64,000 nucleotides of DNA from positions 17,296,001 to 17,360,000 of the forward strand of contig OU612072.1 in NCBI GenBank assembly GCA_914767715.1. The letters are read 5' to 3'. The position numbers were made by a program, and so were the translations under genes. This DNA comes from Membranipora membranacea (Eukaryota > Bryozoa > Gymnolaemata > Cheilostomatida > Membraniporidae). Below, one piece after another: positions 25,001 to 36,300 of the stretch. Every line of letters starts with the position of its first letter. Within the stretch, counting starts at the first letter, position 1. The notes beneath the pieces are model-generated. The model made no database searches, had not been told where the DNA came from, and saw only the letters and a program-made list of their open reading frames with translations.

Positions 25001-27579
25001 ATTATTTTTCGACATTTTTCACTTATTGTAAACATGATCTTTAGCGCTACCTTGATACATTGATCAGTATTAATGATGTGTATATTAATTAATTCAAGAC
25101 GAATAAGATGTTATTTATTATGAACCGAGCGAATATTAGATGATCAATATTTTTCCAATAAACCAATCCACATAACCCGGTCAGCATGTCAAAACCAAAG
25201 AGACAATAGAAACGATACCACTGCAGAATTCAATTCATTTTAAACAAATTATAAATTACAAAATTTGATTATTATAATATTCTTACGTTGTCTGCTTGTT
25301 CGTCTTCCCCTGGAAAAAAAAATATAACACTATTTATAAAGTTTATCATAATAAAATATTAAACATGTTATTTTCCAATCTAACATAAAATTAATTAGGA
25401 TACTGAAGTATCCGCGGGATGTTCTCTTTGATGCACCAGCATAATATATAAACCCATCGGGTATTACAATATTGTGATGATTATCTGTAAGAGCTAAAAA
25501 TAATCTAGCAGAGCTAATGATGGTACTTATACTCAGGTCCACCCTACAGATAATAAAGGCTATGTGATAGATGACAAGATAATTATATCCATAAAGGAAT
25601 CAATGTTACCAGGTAGTATTACCGAGGTAGGGTAGGTAGCCAGGTACACCTGGATACCATATCCGCAATCTGAATGATGTTAGCAGGGCTGGAAAGCACT
25701 ATTGCCTCAATCTGGGGGCCCTGGAGCCTCCCTCATTAATTTTATTTTAAATTTGGGCAGTTTCCAGACAACAAAGAGTTTTTGAAATGGACCTCACTCA
25801 TAATAAGAATGGAACATTTCATGAGTGATATTTTTTTGCATAAACCATCCTGTCTAAAACTGTTCATATATAAACTCAATGTTACATTTGTAATAACTCA
25901 TAAAGAAAGCTAGCATTGTCAGTTTTTCGAAAGTGGAAAGCAGGTTTAATAAAGGACTGGGGAACTTTTCAATATCCAACAAAAGTTCCTACACATAACG
26001 TAATTGTAGATGTGGTGGGGGAAGGGGGTCAAATGCACACTGATGACGTGATATACTATTGCATGAATATCTCTGATCGTTAGAGTCAACTTAGTGCGAG
26101 TACCTAACATGGACCCACCCCTAATTAGTAAAATTGAACTCGGGTCGTCACGCCAAATTCCTATGATGGTACTCAAGCAAAGTGAATTAGTGCACTCTCT
26201 ATCGACCAGAGATATACTTGGAATAGTATATCACGTCATAAGTGTAATATTTTGTTTACGCCACCTTGTACATACTTTAAATGAAATTTTTTTTTAAAAC
26301 AATCCTACAGAGTTCTGACTTTTCTTTCATTTTGTTCATGTCTACTTTTAAGGCCAGTATTTACACCAAATTAAGCAACATGCTTTCTTGTCTGTGATAT
26401 GTAATATAGCAAACAATCAATCAATCAACATATATTCCTAAATCAGTTTACACGAAAGGGGGAGGAAAGGGGTCAATGTGTATATTTATGATTGTGAATG
26501 TTACCTGGCAGCGTCGAGCTGAGCGTTAGCAATCTTCTCCAGCTTATCCAGCATCAGTTCATCATTATCAGGATAATTTACTGATAGATGCTGACTGTGC
26601 ATAGATGGCTGAGCCCTACAATAAATAAATATATAATTAATCAATTATCAGCAAACAAATATATAATCAATTAATTATCAACAATATAAAATATAATGAT
26701 TTAATTATCAATCATCCAAAAAAGATTTAGCATGGTGTATGTAGACTGCTTGCTCCCCCTACCCCCCCTTTTTTGGTTGTTACTTTTATATCTAAAAGAC
26801 ATTTTGTCCTTTCAGTGCTAGTTTCCAGTGAAACACAAAAGATGAAATATGAAAAATAATTAATTTGATCAAGTAAAGTTAGAATTTGTGCAGTCTATTG
26901 AACAGTCTATTGATAAACATTAGGACTGTATGGGTCAATATTTTTAGCATAATCTTGTCTAAAATCATCTAATAACTTTATAGAAGTATTGTACAATATA
27001 TTATAGGTATATTATTAGGTAGACCAAAAAAATAAAGTTGTGAGAGGGGGGGAGGGATGCCAAAGTTGTATACACCCTGCAAAAACAGCCAGTCTAATAC
27101 AAATACTTAAAACATTAACCATAACACTTTGTGCAGGCACGTCGTGTTATATAATAGACAGCTTACGCCTCGAATAAAAATAACTGAGTTTTGAGTCGGA
27201 ACACAGAGTCAACGGGTAATTTTTGTTTGAGACCCTTGATATTTTTGTCAACTTTAATTGATTGTAGGCAGGCGAGGCTGTTGGGGTTGTAGTCTGCCCT
27301 TGGCAAGGCATTTGGCAGGCACGCCACGTCAGTCAAAGGTTTTGTCCCAAGCATCTCTGCCTAACAGAGATGTTTTTAGTGAGAGAACTATAAAATTTGT
27401 CTGGGGTTAATAATTGAAGTTGCAGTTTAATAGTAATGAGACAGTAGTTCAACTGTAGACAGTTCTCTTATTAAGAAGGGAGGAGGAGTTAGGATACAGA
27501 ATTAGTGGACTCACCTAACAGCCACAAGAGTAAGCACTACCGATAGGAGACATATCCTGAGCTGTGTAGTGAGCTCCAT
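16026..27579 (-). CDS. Secreted animal-type heme peroxidase, copy B (complete)
   Basis: Seventeen exons join to 709 codons plus stop in one frame: 27579-27515, 26615-26505, 25309-25287, 24859-24710, 23159-22961, 22569-22430, 21862-21744, 21367-21250, 20843-20740, 20500-20343, 19974-19847, 19087-19017, 18873-18779, 17708-17581, 17224-17087, 16712-16610 and 16305-16026. The first exon is a signal peptide ([21 protein letters not shown]). The catalytic set is complete. GQFLDHD gives Gln162, heme-linking Asp165 and distal His166. LTSWVDGS (239-245) is the calcium loop. RSSE gives catalytic Arg304 and heme-linking Glu307. AFRFGH gives proximal His408. [11 protein letters not shown] gives Asn478, the partner of the proximal His. 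DVELFVGG and the [11 protein letters not shown]...DRFW block complete the domain. Beyond the domain, about 90 residues are unlike the family and end in a strongly basic tail ([14 protein letters not shown]). It is probably a stand-alone secreted peroxidase; substrate unknown. Confidence 0.95.
17287..17525 (+). repeat. tRNA-derived SINE with upstream companion segment
   Basis: 'gatggtgagatagcgcaatc' followed by 'ctagcacgcttgc' resembles a tRNA-type A box. 'gcgggtttgagtccc' is a B-box-like motif. The body 'tgttccagccccaacaccct' and 'cgggtgtatacctctcc' is shared with 49021-49185 and 3228-3300. The preceding 'tatggtggaatcatatgtgc' segment also precedes the tRNA-like head at 22185-22405. It lies in the intron between peroxidase B exons 14 and 15. 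Confidence 0.7.
17875..17960 (+). repeat. Second tRNA-like SINE head
   Basis: 'ggcggcgtagatgaatggat' followed by 'agcgcgc', and later 'cccgggttaaaatccctgcc', have the spacing and sequence of Pol III A and B boxes. The stem complementarity needed for a functional tRNA is lacking. It is a different family from the one at 17380. Confidence 0.5.
18365..18691. mobile_element. MITE with TA target duplication and CCGTAATCCCTCACCTATA inverted ends
   Basis: The left end is TA then CCGTAATCCCTCACCTATA. The right end is TATAGGTGAGGGATTACGG then TA. The terminal inverted repeats are therefore perfect over about 19 bases and flanked by TA, as for Tc1/mariner-type elements. The interior has no transposase frame and contains short tandem 'ccacagctataagacacc' units. 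It lies in the intron between peroxidase B exons 13 and 14. Confidence 0.85.
21865..21919. repeat. 18-bp tandem repeat forming the 3' splice region of peroxidase B exon 7
   Basis: Three copies of AATAACCACAGGGGAGAC lie directly against the acceptor at 21863. On the minus strand they supply pyrimidine blocks (GTCTCCCCTGTGGTTATT) that act as the polypyrimidine tract. Confidence 0.8.
21964..22027. repeat. (CACTGA/CACTGG)n hexamer microsatellite
   Basis: About ten copies of CACTGA or CACTGG in tandem, in the intron between peroxidase B exons 6 and 7. Confidence 0.9.
22185..22405 (+). repeat. SINE-like repeat related to 17287-17525
   Basis: It shares 'tatgggatatgagagaac' and 'caactccaag'-type sequence with 17300-17340. 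Further along, 'agatggagcgatcggtgagc' and 'agtttgagccccg' resemble tRNA A and B boxes. The middle has diverged. Confidence 0.5.
23340..23720 (-). repeat. TGTGGTC-repeat element, minus copy of an inverted pair
   Basis: Read on the minus strand it has 'gagatcttaaacgggcagga', 'ggtgtggtctaacactgaca', modules of 'cataatgtatgcagctaatc' with 'tgcatgtgtggtc', and ends 'tatcccacaatgc...gggattcccaggga'. This parallels 13925-14395. It lies in an intron of peroxidase B. Confidence 0.7.
26043..26239. mobile_element. About 190-bp palindromic MITE, copy 1
   Basis: The ends ATGACGTGATATACTATT and its reverse complement at 26222-26239 begin long imperfect inverted repeats, about 75 bases per arm. The centre carries 'aattgaactcgggtcgtcac'. 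Two more copies lie at 31057-31247 and 40571-40766. There is no protein frame. It lies in the intron between peroxidase B exons 2 and 3. Confidence 0.8.
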
Positions 27580-27601
27580 GATCGACTACCTTATCAGCTC
27601 A

Positions 27602-28640
27602 ACTGTCAGAAAAAAAGAATAAGTAAAAGTAATTTATAGACCTCTACAGAATATAGCTTCGGTGTGATGTGAACAAAAATAGTTTTGGGTAGGAAGGGGC
27701 GCGTGGAGTTCTCTGTATATATCGGAACTTGAAATTACAGCCTTACAGTAAGGAAGCAAAAAACAGAAATTTGGTGTGTCGGAAAATTGAAAGTGAAGAC
27801 TGAGAAATGACACGTGATGAGGAAATAATTATAAAGCAATCTATGGGGTTGGAGGTAGAGGTACTACTGGAGATGTAGGATTTGATGTCAGTATGACTTT
27901 TTAAGTGTGAGGGATTGTTTATTAATTTTGGATTGAGAGACAAGGTAATTGACATGGTTGTAGATTATCTTTCCATTATGCTAATTATTTGTTGTCGAAA
28001 GTTTCAGACCCGTGCCTAGAGTTGGACGATATAATGTATATAATGAGAATACATCAATCAAGAATAATTATATAAAGGATAGTAAGCACATAATGATGAT
28101 AATGAAATTTTTTATCCTGTCGCAGAGAAACAGACTATCACCAACTATCTCTGGCCTCGGTATCACCAACAATTATTATCATTATCTTAAATTCTGTAAG
28201 GGTGAGAAGCTACTCAACAGATAAAGTAACATCGGAATCATTCACGACATAAACAAGGCATAAACGGCATCTTCAACCTCACACTGTCTTTTTATCATTC
28301 AAGCTGTGGCTGGCTGCAAGTGATCAGGCACATTTATTATACTATGGTTGATTTAAAACACCAAAAAAAAAGTATTTACTAAATTCTGCAATGCAAAGCA
28401 GAGACCTGCTTGACTAACCTGAGGTCTGACCTGTGAGCTCTTCAGTGACCAACTGCTGTAGAGAATGACACGGCGTAACTACACGACCATGGTTACAGCT
28501 AAACTGAGCTCAACATGAAAAAGTTACAGGGTAGATAAACCTCCGAGCTACTGTGAAAAGGACTGAATAATTAATGGCTGTGGACACCCTTAACGTATTA
28601 TGTGCTTTGTACAATATGTGGCGTGACAGGAGAATTAACA
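27602..28640 (-). promoter_or_regulatory. Possible 5' untranslated exon and promoter region of peroxidase B
   Basis: A good acceptor (TTTTTTTCTGACAG) ends at 27603, 24 bases before the ATG, which implies an upstream non-coding exon. A strong donor, CAG then GTTAGT, sits at 28418 on the same strand. A TATA-like TATATTTAA lies near 28664-28672. The pairing of these signals is my inference. Confidence 0.35.
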
Positions 28641-29147
28641 CGGCGCCCATCCTAAGGCGCATTGTTAAATATAGCCTGAGGGTTCATAGAGTCAAATCAC
28701 ATAAACTATTAGAGCAGGTTGGCTAATAGTACTGCAGCTGGAACAACTAATCATTAGAGTTCAAGGCCAGCCTAGGGTTAGGCAAGGAGTTATCTAACTT
28801 CTTAGGTTAATTCAGGTGATAATTATACCTTTAATATCTACTATTGATACCAGTGTAAAACCTGGTTCATACTGTGATCACAGAGTATCCAAGTGTGTCA
28901 CAGCTCTGCATAACATGAAAGAGTATAGGAAAGTAGACATTGGCTCTGATTCATTTCTTGAGATGTGGATCAATTTGCTAAGAGTTTTTACTGAAAATTT
29001 CACTTACACAATAATTAATTTCAGGAATGCAAAAACCCGGACAACCTGTTTACAGCATATGTAAATTCAACTTGTGCGAGCGCCAGACAAATTCCTGCTC
29101 AAGTTGTCAGCGTCGTGCTCAGTTCTATTATTATTGTTATGCAAGAA

Positions 29148-29247
29148 CTGATGACACGCACACTGATACTGATGACACACACACTGATACTGATGACACG
29201 CACACAGATACTGATGACACGCACACTGATACTGATGACACGCACAC
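29148..29247. repeat. 21-bp tandem repeat, five copies
   Basis: The unit is 'actgatactgatgacacgca' plus one base, nearly perfect over about 100 bases, with T/A variants in the ACTGAT/ACAGAT part. Its period is a multiple of 3, so it translates as (DTHTDTD)n on one strand, but no surrounding gene model supports coding. Confidence 0.9.
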
Positions 29248-30043
29248 AGTCAGCGTTGGTTTCAGAGAACTTATATTGGCACTTGTGAGGGTTTTAGCGA
29301 TGGAGGGCAGTGTGTTGTGAGAGATTGGGATATTGGCGGGACCTCCACTGAGAACCAGGCTTAACATCCACCTGGATGTTTTTCATGGATACACCCCAAT
29401 AATCAAGTGCATCTCTAAGGGATGTGCTCTGCCTTAGTGATACTTAGTAAGGAAGCGCTTATACCTGACATACTGATGAGCAGGTAGTCAGATTTCACAG
29501 TAGGAGATTTTCCCTCGGGGCCAGAGGCTTATACCACTTCATCTCTCAAGAGGCTACAGATTCATTCAGATAAGACACATATTCACCATATTGAGGATGT
29601 GGGGGATGGGCCCGCTGACCAACTAAGATTATATTTGTAGCTTATTAAGCCTTTGGCTGCCCTGAGCGGTAATCCATTCTGAGAAACTGGGTCCCTGGGA
29701 ACCATAGAAAAAAACCCTTAGGGAGAAAAAAGTTGATAATGTTGACGCCGTACTCAGTCGCGTAAGGCTGTCACCTTGGGAAGAAGCCCCAAACTCGAAC
29801 CAAACAAACTACTCTCCCCTGAAAACTTTTTGGAAACTTTTAGCCAATCGCTTGTATGTTTTTCTCAACACATTTGATTCATCTCTTATTCTCACTTTGT
29901 GTTTTGGAAGACTTGAAATAGTTATCGCAAACTTTCTCGCGTTTGGAGAAATCTACTTGACCGAAAAAATAACTACATACATACAATGCAAGTGCAAACC
30001 ACTGCATAAACACTTAAACAAGAAATGTTGCCAAAATATGTAT

Positions 30044-30049
30044 TTTATT
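30044..30049 (-). terminator. Candidate poly(A) signal of plant-type peroxidase
   Basis: TTTATT on the plus strand (AATAAA on the minus strand) lies 284 bases after the stop codon of the plant-type peroxidase. It is the first perfect AATAAA I found downstream of that stop. Confidence 0.45.
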
Positions 30050-30332
30050 TAGAATATAACCAGCAAAAAATTTCTTCTGTGAGTAACTCGTTATTATAAA
30101 AAAGGTTTGCAAAAGCACCAGTTTTGTGCCATGTATTTGACGTGAGATCTTAAAAAAAACAACACAGCTCCAAGCACATTACATGATGTCGATTTTGAGA
30201 TGGCTAGGTGGATAAGATCAGCCACAAACCTAATAATGTTTAGCTGGAAGCTCCAGAGGAAAGTGCATAACATGGAGTGCTGACAAAGTCAGCCTGATTA
30301 AGCAGAACAAGTGTCGGCTGGATGGTACAGGA

Positions 30333-33300
30333 CTAGTGACGACTGGTTGGTAATTTACTAGCCATCTTTACATAAGCAGGAATGAAATCGTCCAGCCATG
30401 TGGACATAGATCCACCATATAGCTGTACCTGTAAACAGAGATATATTTATATCTATATTTTGATCAATCAATGCTATCCTGCTAGATAAGTGTATTCACT
30501 GGATCAAGCTTGTTCCCTCTGTTAATGTGGAGGAATACTTGTGTATAAAGGAGCCGAGCGGCACAACACGCCATCAAAAAGGGAACAAACATGTTCAAAG
30601 TATTCACAGAAGTGAATTTGGTGACCTGGTCCAATTAAAGGGTTGAATCATGAATGAATAGATAAACTTTTGTGAGTACCAAAATCTAACATTTGCGCAA
30701 TATAAATTGTTTTGTGATCAGTAATAACCCAATTATGAGGTCAATGCCATAGAGCTTTGACCTTAACCCTAACATTAGACATTGCAGGAGTGCTCCAAAA
30801 AATGTAAAAAGTACCAAGTTTAGTTCATTGGTGTCAGTGATCAATACAAATATAATTATTTTATCACATACTGTACTGTTTTACACATTTTCAATTTCAA
30901 CCATCGTTTGACGAAAATATATCATTCGAATGAAGAAAATACAGTGTTGCAAAAAGGCTGTAGGCATATGTGAGATTTAGGTGCATTCTTTTATCGACGC
31001 ACACACAGACGTTTGAGTCTAAAGTATTTTATGGTATGAGGTATAACTCCACGCTGATGATGTGATATGCTATTGCATGTATATCTCTGATCGATAGAAA
31101 GTGAATTAATTCACTTAGCGCGAGTACCATCAGTAGAAACTTGGTGTGACGACCCACGGTAGGTTTCAGTAATTAGGGACAGAAACAGGTACTCATACTA
31201 AATTGACTTTAAAGATCAGAGATACACATGTTAATAGTGTAGTCTCGGAGTCAGTGTGGTATAACTCAGTTACTCACCCTTCCGAAGTCCTTACTGATAC
31301 CACAGCGATCATGTGTGGGACAGGATGGCTGCTTAGTTCTCTCATCAACTGTGAAACTCTTGAGTAGCGCCAGATCAGCATGTAACATCATAGGCCCGTC
31401 AGGCTGGGTAGAATTCCACTGCCATGAATTTATATTATCGCTGGTGGGAAAACAGAGAAAAATACAACAAAATATAAAAATAAAACTTTTCCACATGATA
31501 AACCATTTATTCTGTTGTAAAATGGATGTTAGTTTTTTACTGGTAGCCTTATGAATTTTCTATCATTGGGAGAAGGACAACTTGTGTGCCATTGGATCTG
31601 CAAGGTTGATTCTCATAAAATATATAAAGAAAACTGATAATAACCGATGTCCAGAAACTGCAAATCTAGTAGCAAATTCAACAAAAATGAAATTGAATCT
31701 AAAAGTTGATTTTTCCTCCACATTCTTATTTTGCAAATAAAAAGTCTGTAATAAAATAAACCGGGAGTTTTTTGAAAATGGTTTCTTCGAGAGTAAAACA
31801 TAAAATTCATAATCATAATAATCATAATAAGAGAGGAGGCACATACTTATTGACAGGTACTGCCACCCACTGTGGAGTGTCAATCAGGGCACTATAGTAA
31901 TCATTGTCCAGTACTAGTGGTGTATTATCCCATCTCCCAGCGAATCCAATATTCTCAATACGACAAGCTCCCAAAGAATGGGCACCTGGTACGATATGTT
32001 ATACAGTGTTAGTCAGATAAGGAGTTGTCTCTAACTCCTTGGACAGATGAGGTGAGGTGATGAGGTGCACTTAGAAGTTACCAAATATGGATAAGGTGTA
32101 ACAAACAATACGGGGGGGTTGCAAAGTCAAATCAAGTATAAATTGTAGTAACTGATACATATATTCCATTCCATTCATTCAGTTCGAAAGTTCAGTATAA
32201 TATATATATATATTATACGGTAGCGTTGACTAAAATTATCAAATATCAAAATGGGATTATTAAATTCAAATTTAGTTCCAATTCAAGTTGAATTCAAATC
32301 ATGGCTATAAGATCACCATGATGCATATATTATATCATCTTATATATTACCCATTAGTGCGATGGCTTGATTCCTGCTCAAACCAAATTCTCTCATCAGG
32401 AACCCAAGACTATCTGTATCATCTCCCTGTGAGAAAACAACATATATAATATTCACTATATAAAACATATAATAATGTAATATAAACTATATAACACATA
32501 TAATAATGAAATTAATTTAATATAATATTAACTAACAATGAGTAAATGCATAACACGATAAAATGTAATTACAATCAAGGTTGTCAGCAATAGTCTCATT
32601 GTTTTGTCAATTTTTTAGCCTGCTTAGACGTATTCCTATTAGTCACTGATTTCTAGAACTGAAAACTAGAGGTTTTCTCTTATTAAGAAAATCAAAAAAG
32701 AATCATGATTCAGCCATGATAAATTCGACTAGGTGATCACTTTATTTTTCAGATTAATTAATATGGTCCATATAATAAGATTACAGCGATGAAACAGCGA
32801 GTATTAGATTATCTCCCATTTAATGCTGGACATTAAGAGAAAAATGAGCATTTTTCATTCTATATTTATACCCAGACTTGTATAGTTTGTGAGCAAAGTA
32901 GATTACATCTAATCTCACCGATAACTTGTATAGGGAGTTGCAGGTAAAGCTTTCAGATATAAATTATTGAGTGACAGTATCATAGGGGGCTGAGAGCCAA
33001 CCATCACCAAGTACGCGCAGACAGACAGTCACCAAGTACGATCACATTGATCATGTGGAATAAAGTACTTGCATCAGAGAGTAAATAACTTACTATGAGG
33101 AATAAAGGACTCACATCAGATTTGTAGTACCTACCTTTGGGAAGACAAATCCTGGATTATAATCATCAGGATCTCTGCATGTTATTCTGCCGGGTGTGAA
33201 CGGGACGCTTGGTGGCCTCGACAGTCCCTCTGTTAAAATCAGAAAAACATTGATGAGTGTTAAATCATATTTCCAGAGACGCCTAATTCCTCAGATCGAA

Positions 33301-36300
33301 CAGCTGATTGAGGTGATGGACACCTGTCATTAAACATGATAAGAGGCTGTTGACTGAGGCTATTATTCACCACTAAAATTTACGTGGTTATGTTTAGGAG
33401 AGAGTCGTCAATTTTGTCACGTATCAAAGTTAGATGCTATATTGGGTCACTTTTATCAGACTGCAATCTGTTTTATTTTATAACTCAAAAATTATTAAAG
33501 TATAAATAATATAATAGTATTAATAGTTTAAACTTGGACTTGTTTTAAATTCTGATATGATAAAATGTATTTCTGCATCTATTCATTTCTTGTTCTATTT
33601 TGTTCTTCTTAATGCAAAGGACAAGTCTGATCAGAACAAAAACAATCAAAGCGTGTTGATTGGTTGAGGGGTTTTTAAAGTCAATTGTTAAGTTCTTTTT
33701 ACGTTTTCTATATCCCATACCTGTCTTGCCGATACCTATTTCAGCAGCTTCCGTACCAAGCATGACGATATAATCAGCGAGTGATAACTGACTACCGAAC
33801 TGAGCTAACGCCCAGCGCTGCCTGATGTGATCATATGTCTCCAGCAATCCTGCAGATAACAAAACACCGCTGTGTGATTAAAATGTTTTGGTGAGTCAAT
33901 GACCAAAAACAATTTAGGTAACTTTTGTAGATGATAGATTTGACCTTTAGTTTGATATTGGATCTTGCACATACATGGATATGATACTGTTACATTTGAA
34001 AATCACAATCCACTACTAGGAACCGTAATCTTAAGGGAGCAGATTGCTTTACTTTCCCCACAGGCTACCTTCAGAAGCATTGCAAACATACAAAAACATG
34101 CCGCTATTGCAAAGTATTCAATAAATTTACTGTTGTTATTATGATTTTGCGTTCTCTTGATGGAATCAAATTGTAAGCTGTAAGATTAAGGGCCCGATCA
34201 GTTAAAAAAGTGCAATATTAAATGGAATTATCCACACGAGCACAGACCTACACAAAGAAACACTGCCTGGTTTTTTAATCCTATAATATGACACAGATAA
34301 TCCAGTAAAAGCTGCCACAAGATCACTATCCATAAGACGCCACTGGTGTTTATCGCACTCTTTTAGAACTAGCGTGCGTGCGTAGTTTGAGTATTCATGT
34401 ATTTTTGTATTCCTATCTTGCCGCCATGGATTTGTCACTCATTCTGTGGTAACAATTCCCCCTTCCCATAATATTCCTTTAACAGCAGATTCCCATAGGA
34501 TCAGGTCAATCACATATTATGATATCATTGACCTTATCTGACTGGAAAAATTGCATTTTGGGTTACTCATCCACAGCTCAATAGACATTAGATCATGAAT
34601 TCACACTCTTAAATGTGTGCAGGTCTCTGGTATGAAAACACCAATCAGATCACCTGATCTCATGGTGACCTCAATAAAAGTCTAGAAAAGCTGCCACTGA
34701 TGTCCAAAAAAGTGTGATCTTATACACAACTTCTCACACAGACTAAGAGCAGATTACTGTTGGATCTGATATCTTGGTATCATTGGACTCCATATCTGGA
34801 ACAGCATACTTAACTTTCTTTTGACAAAATAAGGGCCTATAAAAATAGCCTGGTAACTTTCTAGGAATGCCCATATCATCAACACTGATGGCATTTTATT
34901 ACTGTTTGCAATTTTTTAATCAAGACTTTTTCCCATGCTATAATTTCGTTCATGCTAGTAAGGATAGCCTATCAGACTGATGTCAGATCAGTCATTTTGT
35001 TGAGTGTTCTCACTGTATAAGGTTACGTTAATATTACCGCTCCATGAGAAGAATTTAATTAAGTGGTTGATACTCATACCTATGTTATCATGCTCCCCCT
35101 TATCTAGACAGCCATCACATCCTCCGATACAAGTATGAAATATCAGCTGTACAAGATTCGGCAGCCACTCGTCCTGGTGAACATAGCAAAGGTTGGTTAT
35201 TTATGAGACAGCGTAAAAGGCAGCAAACACAATGAGTAGGATAGTCCAAGGATTTCAAGATCCTCGGATAGTCTGAGCTCAGATCGCTGCAATGCAAGTT
35301 CGTGCCATTACATTTCAAACACTCAATTTTATGTGATTGACAATGTAATGCCACTTATTCACATTCGAGTCCTCTCAGAACCCAGACTCTTGCTGCCCGG
35401 CCGGGGCAGAGTAAGAGCATAAATTCGCGTAGATTTAGAGTTTGATGAGTCATCTGAATGAAAACACAAATAGTATAGAGGCTAGTTGAAAAGAATAATG
35501 CACTGCTCTAAAACTGCTAAGTAGATTAATATTTAATAATAATTTAATATCAACTTTTCATCATCTATAATGAAGACACGGTTCAACTTACATCTGTGCT
35601 GATAAACTCCTTAGCCTCAGCTCTGACAGCGGTAATGAAATCAGAAGCTTGGGTCGGTGTGCTTCCCCCTAAGAATAATGGGTTACCACCAGACCGATCC
35701 CTGGTATTGAAGGAGAATATGTCACCAGATGACGAGGAGCCAGAGCCAAACTGAGACGTGGGCGGAGGTGCAGTCGGGGTGCGAGTAGCCAGCAGGAGGG
35801 GACGGGGTGGTGTCACAGGTCCTCCACTCTGAACTGGACCTGAGGCTGGAGGCGGGGTCTGGACCTGGACAGGAGGCGGAGTTTGGATAGGTTGGGGTGC
35901 GGGTTGAGGTACAGGGGGAGGTAAAGGTTGTCGGGCTGGTTGTGGAGCGGGTTGAGGTGAGAATTGGTTTAACATTCTACTAAAGAAGTCACTCCCAGAA
36001 TCAGGTTGTGATTGAGGTCTGCTGAATGCTCTGAAGAGATCAGTGCTAGATGGAGATGGAGCTGGTGCTTGTGGAGCTGGGGCTTGTGGAGCTGGTGCTT
36101 GTGGAGTAGGGGCGCGGCTCCTGCTGAACATGTTTTGAAATGAAGGAATTCCATCAAATCTACAAGCAGAGAATCAAAATCAAGATTCTAGAAATGACTA
36201 AAATCAATGCATCCCTGCTAGTTTGTTCCCCATTGTTTGGTGTTGCAGCGATAAGATATAGTTTCCCTCTGACTCCAAATCAAAGGGCATAAATTTTGTG

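Larger units (their letters stand above)
27603..30332. other. Intergenic region between peroxidase B and the plant-type peroxidase
   Basis: About 2.7 kb. The right part is the 3' flank of the plant-type peroxidase. The left part holds the probable 5' untranslated exon and promoter of peroxidase B. A 21-bp tandem repeat lies at 29148-29247. I see no exon of a further gene. Confidence 0.6.

Noticed and set aside
29027-29320. Open frame with a repeated DTHTDTD peptide
   Set aside because: It reflects a 21-bp tandem repeat in intergenic DNA. No homology or splice context supports it.
34202-34438. 78-codon minus-strand open frame in the plant-type peroxidase gene
   Set aside because: Exons 35173-35080 and 33849-33721 join in phase and in the right domain order, so nothing is missing here.
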